From Paraburkholderia domus (GTDB lineage: Bacteria > Pseudomonadota > Gammaproteobacteria > Burkholderiales > Burkholderiaceae): a DNA stretch of 64,000 nt. Shown here in pieces: positions 16,939-25,117 of this stretch (position 1 is the stretch's first letter; the number at the start of each line of letters is the position of its first letter). The stretch covers positions 496,001-560,000 of the forward strand of contig NZ_CAJNAT010000002.1 of NCBI RefSeq assembly GCF_905220705.1, read 5' to 3'. The notes below the pieces were generated by a model. That model was not told where the DNA came from, ran no database searches, and saw only the letters and a list, made by a program, of their open reading frames with translations. The position numbers and the translations under genes are program-made.

Positions 16939-18249
16939 TCAACGTGCCGGCAGTGCTTCTGGGGCATCGGCACGACGGTGTTTCAGCGCATCCAGTGCGA
17001 CGATGCAGGACAACGAGATACCCGCGAGGCAGGTGTAAAACACCGCAAGCGGCCACCATTGCCCAGCGAACTTGTGCGCGAGCCACGTCCCCGCCAGCGG
17101 CGTCAGACCACCGGCAATCGCGCCACACACCTGGTACGAAAGCGAGATCGCCGAATAACGCACACGCACCGGAAACACGCCGCTGACAAAGCCCGCGATC
17201 ACCGAATAGAAACTCGCCATACACACCACGGCAAGCGCGATGCCGACAATCATCGACAGTCGACTGCCGCTCTGCACGAGCGTGAACATCGGATACGGCG
17301 AAAGCATCGCGGCAAACGCGGCTAACTTGAGGAAGCGCGCACCGCCGATCTTTTCAGCGAGCCACGCGGCCAGCGGTTGGGACAGAAACTGGATGATCGC
17401 GACCGCGAACAGGCAATCGAGAATCAGCGATTTCGACACGCCGATGTTTTGCGTCGTGTACGAAATCATGAAGGTATTAGTGAAATACACGCCTGCGATA
17501 CCGATCGTATTCGCGCCGATGCATAGCGCCACGAGCGCGCCGGAAGAACGGAACACTTCGGCAATCGGCAACTCGACGGTGCGCTTCGCGTCTTTCTCGC
17601 GCTGGAATTCCGGCGACTCGTTCACCCCCATGCGGATAAAGATGCCGACCGCGAGGAGCACCGCGCTCGCCAGAAACGGCAAACGCCAACCATACGCGAT
17701 GAAATCGTCGTGCGGCATCGACGTGACCGCGCGAAAGGCGATCAGCGAGAGAATCAGCCCGGCCGGGCTGCCCAGTTGCGCGAACGAGGCAAAGAACGTG
17801 CGACGCCCCTTCGGCGCATGTTCGCCGGCCATCAGCACGGCGCCGCCCCACTCGCCACCCACGGCCACGCCTTGCACCACGCGCAGCAACACCAGCAGCA
17901 CGGGCGCGAGTACGCCGACCTTCGTATACGCCGGCAGCAAGCCGACGCACACGGTCGCGACACCCATCATCATCAGCGTGGTCATCAGCGCTTTCTTGCG
18001 GCCGATGCGGTCGCCCAGGTGGCCGAAGATCACGCCGCCGAGCGGCCGCGCAAAGAAGCCGACCGCGAAGGTCGCAAACGACGCCATCGTGCTGAAAAAC
18101 GGATCGTGCGAGGGAAAGTACAACTCGCCGAACACCAGCGCGGCGGCGGTGGCGTAGATGTAGAAGTCATACCACTCGATCATCGTGCCGATGAAGGCGG
18201 CGCTTGCCGCTCGCACGGGCTGACGGGTGGCTGGGGTTGAAGCGTTCAT
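16939..18249 (-). CDS. MFS transporter, metabolite:H+ symporter (MHS) type
   Basis: 436 residues with 12 predicted membrane helices. The MHS signatures are IGTMIEWYDFYIYATAAALV in TM1, FGHLGDRIGRKKAL in loop 2-3 and RVVQGVAVGGEWGGAVLM in TM4. Such symporters import organic acids or betaines with protons across the inner membrane. It is the first gene of the operon with the carbamoylase and HDAC-like enzymes, so it probably imports their substrate. The start has GAGGAGCCGCC. It is divergent from a LysR gene. Confidence 0.9.
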   Translation of the reverse strand: MNASTPATRQPVRAASAAFIGTMIEWYDFYIYATAAALVFGELYFPSHDPFFSTMASFATFAVGFFARPLGGVIFGHLGDRIGRKKALMTTLMMMGVATVCVGLLPAYTKVGVLAPVLLVLLRVVQGVAVGGEWGGAVLMAGEHAPKGRRTFFASFAQLGSPAGLILSLIAFRAVTSMPHDDFIAYGWRLPFLASAVLLAVGIFIRMGVNESPEFQREKDAKRTVELPIAEVFRSSGALVALCIGANTIGIAGVYFTNTFMISYTTQNIGVSKSLILDCLFAVAIIQFLSQPLAAWLAEKIGGARFLKLAAFAAMLSPYPMFTLVQSGSRLSMIVGIALAVVCMASFYSVIAGFVSGVFPVRVRYSAISLSYQVCGAIAGGLTPLAGTWLAHKFAGQWWPLAVFYTCLAGISLSCIVALDALKHRRADAPEALPAR

Positions 18250-18379
18250 GGCGGCTCCTCAGTCGCGATTCCTGATATCAGGGGATCTTGTGAGGTGTTT
18301 TATCGCCAGCCATAAAATATTAGTCAAATTTTGGTTTATTATCTCAATTATAAATCTGGCTAATGTCGAAGGCGAATTC

Positions 18380-19348
18380 ATGACTCAGCTGCGCGCGGAC
18401 GTCACGCGTTTTTTGAACGACAGGCTCGACTGGAACCTGCTGCGCACCTTCCTCGTGATCATGCAGGAGCGCAGCGTGAGCCGTGCCGCGGCGCGTTTGC
18501 ACCTGACGCAACCCGCGGTCAGCCAGGCGCTCAAACGGCTCGAAGACACGCTTGGGCGCAATCTGATCCAGCGCCGTGGTCCGCACTTCGAACCCACCCG
18601 CGCAGGCGAGGAGGTGTACCGGATCGCCAGCGATATTTACGGCCACATGTCACGGCTGGAAACCGAACTCGACGACCGCAGCGACGACATCACCGGGTCG
18701 ATCCGGCTCCTGACGGTGAGCCGGATCGACTCCGGCGTCTACGACGAATTCCTCGCGGAATTCCACAAGACCTATCCGCGCGTGGATTTGCAGATCGAAG
18801 TGATGCGCTCGTCGGACATCATCTCGTCACTGCTGCAAAAAACGGCCACTGCGGGCCTCGGTCTATGCCGAACGCCCGTCGACAAACTCGAACAACGTTG
18901 TTTTCTACGGCAAAGGTATGCGCTTTTTTGCGGGCGGCATCATCGGCTGTTCGGGCGGCATGCGCTGTCGATCGATCAGTTACTCGCGGAAAACTTCGTG
19001 TCGTTCACCAGCGACCAGATCGGCGACAGCCTCTCGCCGCTCACCGTGTTTCGCGATCAGCGCGGCTTTACCGGACGTATCGTGGCGGCTTCGCCGAGCC
19101 TCGACGAAGTGCGCCGGCTGATCTTTGCCGGATATGGCATCGGCTGCCTGCCCGAGCACATCGTGCGCGACGACCTCGCGCAGCAACGGCTATGGCGCCT
19201 GCCGCCTGAAGAGGGGTTGGTCGACGTCGACATCGATCTGCTGTGGCTGCGCGCACGCAAGATGAACGCGGCCGAACACGCCTTTCTCGACGGCATGGAG
19301 CGCACGATGCAACGCTACGCGCTGCCTGAGCGGCTCGCGCCGCGTTGA
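18380..19348 (+). CDS. LysR-family transcriptional regulator
   Basis: 322-residue LTTR starting MTQLRADV. The HTH (about residues 22-70) contains VSRAAARLHLTQPAVSQALKRLE, then an effector domain ending RYALPERLAPR. The 130-bp intergenic region shared with the MHS transporter operon is strikingly AT-rich for this genome (18300-18365) and is the likely control region. The frame is open further upstream to 18227, inside the transporter's start region, but ATG 18380 is the one that positions the HTH normally. Confidence 0.88.
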   Translation: MTQLRADVTRFLNDRLDWNLLRTFLVIMQERSVSRAAARLHLTQPAVSQALKRLEDTLGRNLIQRRGPHFEPTRAGEEVYRIASDIYGHMSRLETELDDRSDDITGSIRLLTVSRIDSGVYDEFLAEFHKTYPRVDLQIEVMRSSDIISSLLQKTATAGLGLCRTPVDKLEQRCFLRQRYALFCGRHHRLFGRHALSIDQLLAENFVSFTSDQIGDSLSPLTVFRDQRGFTGRIVAASPSLDEVRRLIFAGYGIGCLPEHIVRDDLAQQRLWRLPPEEGLVDVDIDLLWLRARKMNAAEHAFLDGMERTMQRYALPERLAPR

Positions 19349-19368
19349 CTGAGGATTGGCCCCGCGGT

Positions 19369-19506
19369 TCACCGATTTCCGCGTTTGCGGAGCAATGCGA
19401 TCTGCGCGGCCACACTTGCCAGCACGGCCAACGCGCCCAGCGTATCCAGAATAGTCGACCACACGATCCAGCCCTCCTTGATTCGCTCCCGGCACTTCCT
19501 GATCAA
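19369..19506 (-). CDS. Small predicted membrane protein overlapping the TauE/SafE gene
   Basis: A 45-codon frame begins with TTG at 19506, overlapping the TauE/SafE stop as TTGA. It encodes a basic N terminus, one hydrophobic helix (WSTILDTLGALAVLASVAA) and a basic tail ending LLRKRGNR. The single TM with flanking charges and the 4-bp start/stop overlap support a real, coupled small gene. No family is recognised, and it could be chance coding. An accessory peptide of the exporter is an inference. Confidence 0.4.
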   Translation of the reverse strand: MIRKCRERIKEGWIVWSTILDTLGALAVLASVAAQIALLRKRGNR

Positions 19507-20252
19507 ACGAAGATGCGCGCCAGCAACTGAATGCCGAGGCCGAGCAGACAGATAAAAAACCAGCGACGGAAGGTCTCCGGACTGATGCTCCCTCGCACCC
19601 GCTGCCCGATCCCCATGCCGATCAGGGCGGGCACCACGGCGAACAGGGATTCGCCCAGATCGCCGACGGCAAACGCGTGCTCTCGCGCGAGTCCGATGGC
19701 GAGCGCAATGGTGGATACGGTGAAGGACAAACCGAGCGCCTGAACCAGATCCTCTTTCTTTAACGCAAGTCCCTGAAGATACGGGACCGCCGGCACGACG
19801 AACACGCCCGTGCCGCCGGTGACCAGGCCGGTGAGCGCGCCGATCGCCGGCGACAGCCAGTGCTCATGCCGCGCCGGTACCGAGAGGCGCCACGCCATCA
19901 ATCCGGCCACGGCGTAGAGCGTCAATGCAGCGCCCAAACCCGCGACGGCCCATTGCCCGCCCCCGCCGGCAATGAACGACGCAGCCGCCACCGTCCCGGC
20001 GACAATGCCGGCCATCATCAGCCACAGACGCTTGACCAGCGCCCGCACGCTGGGCCCCGCGAACAGTTGCCAGACGTTCGTCACGAAGGATGGCAGCAGG
20101 AGTATCGCGGCGGCTTGCGCCGGCAGCATCAGCGTGCCGAGCACGCCCATGGCGACGGTCGGCAGACCCATGCCCGTCACGCCCTTGACGAAGCCGGCCA
20201 CGACGAACGTCGCGGCAACCACGCTCACGCGCATAGCAAAGGAAGAGATCAT
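19503..20252 (-). CDS. Sulfite exporter TauE/SafE family permease
   Basis: 249 residues, eight predicted membrane helices, with the repeat-type TauE/SafE motifs FVKGVTGMGLPTVAMGVLG in the first half and LTGLVTGGTGVFVVPAVPYL in the second. Members export or import sulfite, sulfoacetate or related organosulfur and organic anions. The start is uncertain: ATG 20252 is used here; GTG 20309 and ATG 20234 are possible and none has a clear ribosome site. It is divergent from a LysR gene that probably controls it. Confidence 0.88.
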   Translation of the reverse strand: MISSFAMRVSVVAATFVVAGFVKGVTGMGLPTVAMGVLGTLMLPAQAAAILLLPSFVTNVWQLFAGPSVRALVKRLWLMMAGIVAGTVAAASFIAGGGGQWAVAGLGAALTLYAVAGLMAWRLSVPARHEHWLSPAIGALTGLVTGGTGVFVVPAVPYLQGLALKKEDLVQALGLSFTVSTIALAIGLAREHAFAVGDLGESLFAVVPALIGMGIGQRVRGSISPETFRRWFFICLLGLGIQLLARIFV

Positions 20253-20332
20253 CGGGACGGTGTTCTGAATGTTATGTCCACGATTTTCGATTGCCGCTGC
20301 GTCGCGCACAATGCGTAAGATACGTACTGTGA

Positions 20333-20349
20333 CTTAGGCTATGCCTAAG
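20333..20349. promoter_or_regulatory. Palindromic LysR-type operator between the TauE/SafE and LysR genes
   Basis: CTTAGGC-TAT-GCCTAAG is a perfect 7-bp dyad with a 3-bp spacer, and the inner 13 bp satisfy T-N11-A. It overlaps the ATG at 20341, which argues that this ATG is not the true LysR start and that translation begins at 20395. Regulator binding is inferred. Confidence 0.5.
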
Positions 20350-20394
20350 GCTCAGACTCAGTTGCAGTTGTACGTCCAACTCAAACCCGACTCC

Positions 20395-21279
20395 ATGCGC
20401 TTCGATCTGATCGATCTCCGTCTCTTCCTGCACATCCTCGAAACCGGCAGCATCACGCATGGCGCGGCGCGTGCGAACATGTCGCTGCCTTCGGCCAGCG
20501 CACGTTTGCGCGGCATGGAGGAAGCATTGGGCGTGCCGTTGCTGGAGCGGGGCCGGCGCGGCGTAGAGTCCACCGCGACAGGCGATACGCTTGCGCATCA
20601 TGCGAGACTCGTGCTCGGCCAGATCGGCCGGATGGAAGGCGAGCTCGGCGAACATCAGGCCGGGCGCAAAGCGTGCATCCGTCTGTGGACCAATACTGCT
20701 GCGATCACCGAGTTTTTGCCGTCCGCGATCGGCCTGTTTTTGCGCGATCACCCCAACGTGCAGATCGATCTGAAAGAGCGGCAAAGTACCGAAACCGTGA
20801 AGGCGGTGCTGGCCGGCACGGCGGAGATCGGCATCATCTCGGATGCCGTCGAACACGGCGCGCTGCAGACACTGCCCTTCGCCGTCGACAAACTCGTGCT
20901 GGTCACAAGCCGTGACGATCCGCTGGGCGCGCGGCGCCGCGTAACGCTTGCAGAAGTGGCTGACCGTGAATTCATTGGCTTGAGTACGAGCAGCGCGTTG
21001 CACGCGTACCTTGGCGAACGCGCGCTGCTATCCGGGCAGCCGCTGAGCGTCCGTGCCCACATGCGAACCTTCGACAGCATCTGCTGCATGGTCGAACAGG
21101 GCGCGGGCATCGCCATCGTGCCGGCCACCGCCGCGAAACGCTATCGCAGCACGCCAGGCATTCGCACGATCGAACTGACGGACAGTTGGGCCACGCGTCA
21201 GTTGCTGATCTGCATGCGCGACCTGAACACGCTGAAACGGCCCGAAAAGGCACTCGTCCGGCATCTGGCAGGGGTCTGA
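20395..21279 (+). CDS. LysR-family transcriptional regulator
   Basis: 294-residue LTTR beginning MRFDLIDLRLFLHILETGSI, the normal spacing for the family. The HTH includes HGAARANMSLPSASARLRGM and a full effector domain follows. An in-frame ATG at 20341 would add 18 Gln-rich residues but lies inside a palindromic operator-like sequence, so I prefer 20395. The divergent TauE/SafE permease is the likely target. Confidence 0.88.
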   Translation: MRFDLIDLRLFLHILETGSITHGAARANMSLPSASARLRGMEEALGVPLLERGRRGVESTATGDTLAHHARLVLGQIGRMEGELGEHQAGRKACIRLWTNTAAITEFLPSAIGLFLRDHPNVQIDLKERQSTETVKAVLAGTAEIGIISDAVEHGALQTLPFAVDKLVLVTSRDDPLGARRRVTLAEVADREFIGLSTSSALHAYLGERALLSGQPLSVRAHMRTFDSICCMVEQGAGIAIVPATAAKRYRSTPGIRTIELTDSWATRQLLICMRDLNTLKRPEKALVRHLAGV

Positions 21280-21452
21280 GGATCGCGAGGTGGCTCGGTT
21301 CGCGTCCAATTATCAATCAGACTTATTTCGTAGACGATTTTTAATCGATTTGCCTGATTGATCGTGGTTTCTTATCCTTGAAGCACAACCGGACACCGTG
21401 CAATGCATGCGACGTCCGCTCTGCTCCTCTCTGTCCTTTTGACGGCAAGATC

Positions 21453-22430
21453 ATGGAAAGAACCACCCTCAACGTACGTGTCGACAGCGTGCGTGACGAA
21501 GCGCACGGCGTGCGCTCGTTCAGCGTATCGCGCCTGGACGGGCAACCGTTCGACCGCTACGAACCCGGCGCGCACATCGACGTTACCGGCCCCTCGGGGG
21601 TCACTCGGCAATATTCGCTATGCGGCGACCCGGATCATCGTGAAGCACACCTGTTTGCCGTCAAGCGTGAAGACACGTCGCGTGGCGGCTCACGCTCGCT
21701 GCATGAGGACGTGACTGTAGGCTGCGAACTGACGATCGGTGCGCCGCGCAATCTGTTCCAACTCGCGGCAGACGCAAGCGACCACATTCTGATTGCGGCG
21801 GGCATTGGCGTGACGCCGCTGCTGAGCATGGCCTATCGCCTGCTCAAACAGAAACGGCCCTTCGTATTGCACTATTTCGCGCGCAGCGCGGAGCATGCGG
21901 CATTCTTGCCGCTGTTATCGCGCGCACCGTTCACTGATTTCGTGCGATTTCATTTCGGCGTTGAGCGTGAGCAACTGGATACGGTGCTGGCCGAATGCGT
22001 CGCAAACTCGCACGAAGGCACGCACCTCTATACCTGCGGCCCGGCGCCCTTCATGGCGCGTGTGGTGACGGTCGGCGAAACGCGTGTCCCTGCCGAGGCG
22101 ATACATCTCGAACGTTTCGCCGCCGAGCCCGCTTCGGCGACTAGCAGCGAATCGAACGCGCTCGATGCGTTCGACGTGCAGATCGCCAGCAGCGGTGCAA
22201 CCGTACACGTGGATAAACACACGACGATCGTCGCGGCGCTGGCTTCGATCGGCATCGAAGTCGATACGTCATGCGGCGAAGGCGTGTGCGGCACTTGCAT
22301 GGTCGACGTGGTAAGCGGCGCACCCGAGCATCGCGACCACTGCCTGAGCAAAGCTGAAAGGGCAAGCGGCAAGGTAATCTGCTGCTGCGTCTCGCGCGCC
22401 ACGTCACCGTTGCTGGTGCTCGATCTCTGA
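21453..22430 (+). CDS. iacF: PDR/VanB-type flavin-iron-sulfur reductase, likely partner of the IacCD dioxygenase
   Basis: 325 residues in the phthalate dioxygenase reductase layout: FMN-binding barrel (YEPGAHIDVTGPSG, RQYSLCGD), NAD domain (HILIAAGIGVTPLLSMAYRL, LYTCGPAPFM), then a C-terminal plant-type 2Fe-2S domain with DTSCGEGVCGTCM and a fourth Cys in RDHCLS. It moves electrons from NAD(P)H to a Rieske oxygenase. The iacCD genes about 5 kb away encode a Rieske oxygenase without their own reductase, so this gene is their probable IacF partner. The start is ATG 21453; the frame is open upstream. Confidence 0.82.
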   Translation: MERTTLNVRVDSVRDEAHGVRSFSVSRLDGQPFDRYEPGAHIDVTGPSGVTRQYSLCGDPDHREAHLFAVKREDTSRGGSRSLHEDVTVGCELTIGAPRNLFQLAADASDHILIAAGIGVTPLLSMAYRLLKQKRPFVLHYFARSAEHAAFLPLLSRAPFTDFVRFHFGVEREQLDTVLAECVANSHEGTHLYTCGPAPFMARVVTVGETRVPAEAIHLERFAAEPASATSSESNALDAFDVQIASSGATVHVDKHTTIVAALASIGIEVDTSCGEGVCGTCMVDVVSGAPEHRDHCLSKAERASGKVICCCVSRATSPLLVLDL

Positions 22431-22452
22431 GACTCAATCTTTAATGCAACCC

Positions 22453-22472
22453 GGTGCTGCATTCGCAGCACC
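22453..22472. terminator. Hairpin between convergent reductase and catC genes
   Basis: GGTGCTGC-ATTC-GCAGCACC is a perfect 8-bp stem with a 4-nt loop in the 55-bp convergent gap. The following T run is weak (TTCTCC), so it is probably a weak bidirectional terminator. Confidence 0.45.
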
Positions 22473-22485
22473 TTCTCCGCCGCCC

Positions 22486-22776
22486 TTAGCGGTCGTCGTC
22501 GCGAATCGACGACGCATGCCGGCACAGCGCACGCACCTCGACGTCCATATACGGAAACAGCGGCAACTGGCTCAGCACGTCATGCAGGTGCGCGGGGCTA
22601 TCGACATCGAACACGCTGATGTTTGCATAGCGGCCGGCGATGCGCCAAAGGTGACGCCATACGCCCTCCTGCTGCAGCTTCTGCGACATCGCTTTCTCAT
22701 CGGACTTAAGACGCGCGGCGCGTTCCGCGTCCATCTCGGGCGGCAGGTTGACGGTCATTTCAACGTGAAACAGCAT
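22486..22776 (-). CDS. catC: Muconolactone delta-isomerase
   Basis: 96 residues, the family's usual size, beginning MLFHVEMTVNLPPEM with the typical KSDEKA and WRIAGRYANISVFDVDS segments. CatC converts muconolactone to 3-oxoadipate enol-lactone in the ortho pathway, as a cytoplasmic decamer. AAGGAGAGCAAGC precedes the ATG. It is last in the catB-catA-catC series and is separated from catA by a hairpin followed by T residues. Confidence 0.95.
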   Translation of the reverse strand: MLFHVEMTVNLPPEMDAERAARLKSDEKAMSQKLQQEGVWRHLWRIAGRYANISVFDVDSPAHLHDVLSQLPLFPYMDVEVRALCRHASSIRDDDR

Positions 22777-22807
22777 GCTTGCTCTCCTTTTCTGATCGGT
22801 AATAAAA

Positions 22808-22848
22808 AACCCTGACTACCCGGCAAACTACGCCGCGCAGCCAGGGTT
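22808..22848 (-). terminator. Possible intrinsic terminator/attenuator between catA and catC
   Basis: On the minus strand AACCCTG pairs with CAGGGTT around a GC-rich loop and is followed directly by a T run (GGGTTTTTTATT). It lies between the catA stop and the catC ribosome site. It could reduce read-through into catC or stabilise the upstream mRNA. Confidence 0.5.
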
Positions 22849-22900
22849 ATTAGATCCATGTGGTACGTCTATGCCTCTAAGGCATCAGAGCGACAACGCC

Positions 22901-23809
22901 TCAGGCTTCGGCGCGCGGACGTTCCACTTCTGCGCCCGGCAGATTGTCGCGCTCCTTGAATAGCGTGAAGTCGAAATCGATCAACGCAAACTGGCCTTCC
23001 ACGCCATAGGGCTTGCCTTCCGCACCCTCGGCCTGCTTGACGGCCGGCACGAGGCCGTCGCGCGTGGCGAACGCGAAGTCGTCCCACAGATACGGATCGC
23101 CGTCGATGTTGATCTGTGTGGTCAGCTTGCGGAAGCCTGGCGTCGAAACGAAGAAGTGGATATGCGCCGGACGATGCCCATGACGGCCCAACTGATCGAG
23201 CAGCAACTGCGTCTGCCCCTGCGGCGGCACCGAGTAGCCCACCGGCACCACGCTGCGGAAACTGTACTTGCCTTCGGCATCCGTGCGAATCGAGCGGCGC
23301 AGATTGAAGGCCGGCTGCGATTTGTCGAAGTACGAGTAGTTGCCCAGGTGATTCGCGTGCCACACTTCAACCAGCGCGTTCACCAGCGGCTTGCCGTCTT
23401 CGCCGAGCACGCGGCCGCGCATCACCAGCGTCTGACCGGGATCGGTGCCGTCATCGAGGCGTGCATGCCCCTCGGACACCGGTGCGCCCGCCACATACAA
23501 CGGACCTTCGATGGTGCGCGGGGTGCCGCCTTCGATGCCGGCCTTGGCTTCCGCTTCGTCCAGACGCAGGTCGAGAAAGTGCTCGAAGCCCAGGCCCGCT
23601 GCCAGCAGACCGAGTTCGCCGCTCTTGCCCGCGTCGCCCAGATAATTCAGCGCGGTCCAGAACTCGGCCGGCTGCACGTCGAGGTCTTCGATCGTATAGA
23701 ACAGATCCTGAATGATGCGGTTGACGATCTGCTTGGTGCGCGGATTGCCTTCATGGGTGGCGCTGTCGTTGATCTTCTGCAACAGTGCGTCGATGGATTG
23801 CTTGTTCAT
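22901..23809 (-). CDS. catA: Catechol 1,2-dioxygenase
   Basis: 302 residues: an N-terminal helical dimerisation region (about 1-100) and a catalytic beta-sandwich. The Fe(III) ligands are visible as Tyr in LGNYSYFDKS, Tyr in VVPVGYSVPP and the two His in GHRPAHIHFFV. It opens catechol to cis,cis-muconate. The start has GAAGGAGATACCCC. It is 47 bp downstream of catB. In this island catechol would come from indole-3-acetate breakdown. Confidence 0.96.
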   Translation of the reverse strand: MNKQSIDALLQKINDSATHEGNPRTKQIVNRIIQDLFYTIEDLDVQPAEFWTALNYLGDAGKSGELGLLAAGLGFEHFLDLRLDEAEAKAGIEGGTPRTIEGPLYVAGAPVSEGHARLDDGTDPGQTLVMRGRVLGEDGKPLVNALVEVWHANHLGNYSYFDKSQPAFNLRRSIRTDAEGKYSFRSVVPVGYSVPPQGQTQLLLDQLGRHGHRPAHIHFFVSTPGFRKLTTQINIDGDPYLWDDFAFATRDGLVPAVKQAEGAEGKPYGVEGQFALIDFDFTLFKERDNLPGAEVERPRAEA

Positions 23810-23856
23810 GGGGTATCTCCTTCGTTTGATGTGCTTGGCGGCTAGCGAATGAGCCG

Positions 23857-25014
23857 TCAGTTCGTGGTGACGCTTGCGCCTTTGCGCGTATCGCGCCGCA
23901 AGCGGTCGATCTTGTTCCAGTCGAGCGTGATGCCAAGACCGGGCCCTTGTGGCAGATGCAAAGCAAAATTCTCGTAACGCAGTGGTTCCGTGAGAATCTC
24001 TTCGGTCAGCAGCAACGGCCCGAACAGTTCAGTGCCCCACTTCAGTTCGCCGAAGGTGCTGAAGAGTTGCGCCGAGGCGATCGTGCCCACCGCGCCTTCG
24101 AGCATCGTGCCGCCGTACAGGTCGATGTTCGCGGCGAGCGCAATGGCCGCCACGTTCGCGGCGCCGGCCAGGCCGCCCGATTGCGCGATCTTGACGGCGA
24201 AGACGTCGGCCGCACGCGCACTGGCGAGGGCGAAGGCATCCGCCGGGCCGTGCAGTGCTTCGTCCGCCATGATCGGCACCTGAGCGAGATCCGTCAGACG
24301 TTTGAGGCCCGCGCGATTTTCCGCGGCGATCGGCTGCTCGATCAGTGCGATACCTGCATCGGCGAAACGCTTGCCGGCCCAGATCGCTTCGGATTCGGTC
24401 CACGCCTGGTTCACGTCGACACGCACTTCGCCGCGTCCTGCCAGCGCTTTCTGAATCGCCACGACGTGCGCAACGTCGTCCGCCACCGCGCGCGAGCCGA
24501 TCTTCAGCTTGAATACGCGATGGCGCTTTGCTTCGTACACGCGCTCGGCTTCGTCGATATCGCGGGTCGTGTCGCCGCTCGCGAGGGTCCACGCAACATC
24601 CACGGAATCACGTACGCGGCCGCCGAACAACTCCGACAAGGGCACGCCGAGGCGCTGCGCCTGAGCATCGAACAAAGCGGTTTCAACCGCGGATTTGGCA
24701 AAGCGGTTGCCCTGAAACAGCGCTCGCAGCTTCGCCATCGCCGCGCCCGGACGGGTCGCGTCCATGTCTTTGAGCAGCGGCGCGAAGTACGTATCGATGT
24801 TGACCTTGATACTTTCCGGGCTTTCCTCGCCGTACGCGAGGCCACCGATGGTCGTGCCCTCGCCCACACCGACCACGCCGTCGGCGCAGCGGATACGCAC
24901 CAGCACCAGCGTCTGGCAGTTCATCGTTGCGACCGAGAGCCGGTGCGGACGAATCGTCGGTACGTCGACGAGAATCGTCTCCACGCTCTCGATCTTCACG
25001 GGTGTTGCTATCAT
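23857..25014 (-). CDS. catB: Muconate cycloisomerase
   Basis: The 385-residue enolase-superfamily enzyme has an N-terminal capping domain (about 1-130) and a TIM barrel with KLKIGS (the KxK base), metal ligands in VRVDVNQAW, LIEQPI and MADEAL, and a late lysine in VFAVKIAQSGG. It lactonises cis,cis-muconate to muconolactone. CAGGAGGGCAACG precedes the ATG. It is divergent from the LysR gene catR, as in other cat operons. Confidence 0.95.
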   Translation of the reverse strand: MIATPVKIESVETILVDVPTIRPHRLSVATMNCQTLVLVRIRCADGVVGVGEGTTIGGLAYGEESPESIKVNIDTYFAPLLKDMDATRPGAAMAKLRALFQGNRFAKSAVETALFDAQAQRLGVPLSELFGGRVRDSVDVAWTLASGDTTRDIDEAERVYEAKRHRVFKLKIGSRAVADDVAHVVAIQKALAGRGEVRVDVNQAWTESEAIWAGKRFADAGIALIEQPIAAENRAGLKRLTDLAQVPIMADEALHGPADAFALASARAADVFAVKIAQSGGLAGAANVAAIALAANIDLYGGTMLEGAVGTIASAQLFSTFGELKWGTELFGPLLLTEEILTEPLRYENFALHLPQGPGLGITLDWNKIDRLRRDTRKGASVTTN

Positions 25015-25049
25015 TCGTTGCCCTCCTGAACTGCTTTACCGGGAGCCCC

Positions 25050-25080
25050 ATAGTAAAAACAAACCCGCGAAGCAGTCCAA
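25050..25080 (-). promoter_or_regulatory. Candidate catB promoter
   Basis: On the minus strand TTGGAC (25080-25075) and TACTAT (25055-25050) are separated by 19 bp, longer than ideal as is common for activator-dependent promoters. The CatR-type box at 25101-25115 would then be centred near -65, the normal LTTR position. Confidence 0.4.
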
Positions 25081-25100
25081 CACCGATTTCGACTACTTCC

Positions 25101-25115
25101 ATACCTTAGGGGTAT
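25101..25115. promoter_or_regulatory. CatR/BenM-type operator (ATAC-N7-GTAT)
   Basis: ATACCTTAGGGGTAT matches exactly the ATAC-N7-GTAT recognition motif known for CatM/BenM-type LTTRs. It lies 2 bp before the catR ATG, covers its ribosome site (so autoregulation is likely), and is placed to activate catB. Confidence 0.65.
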
Positions 25116-25117
25116 GC

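Noticed and set aside
18300..18365. AT-rich stretch between the MHS operon and LysR gene as a mobile-element scar
   Set aside because: No terminal repeats or target duplication were found; it is more simply a divergent promoter.
22486..22776. catC considered as the tautomerase reported in Paraburkholderia iac clusters
   Set aside because: Sequence is a clear muconolactone isomerase and lacks the N-terminal Pro of 4-oxalocrotonate tautomerases.
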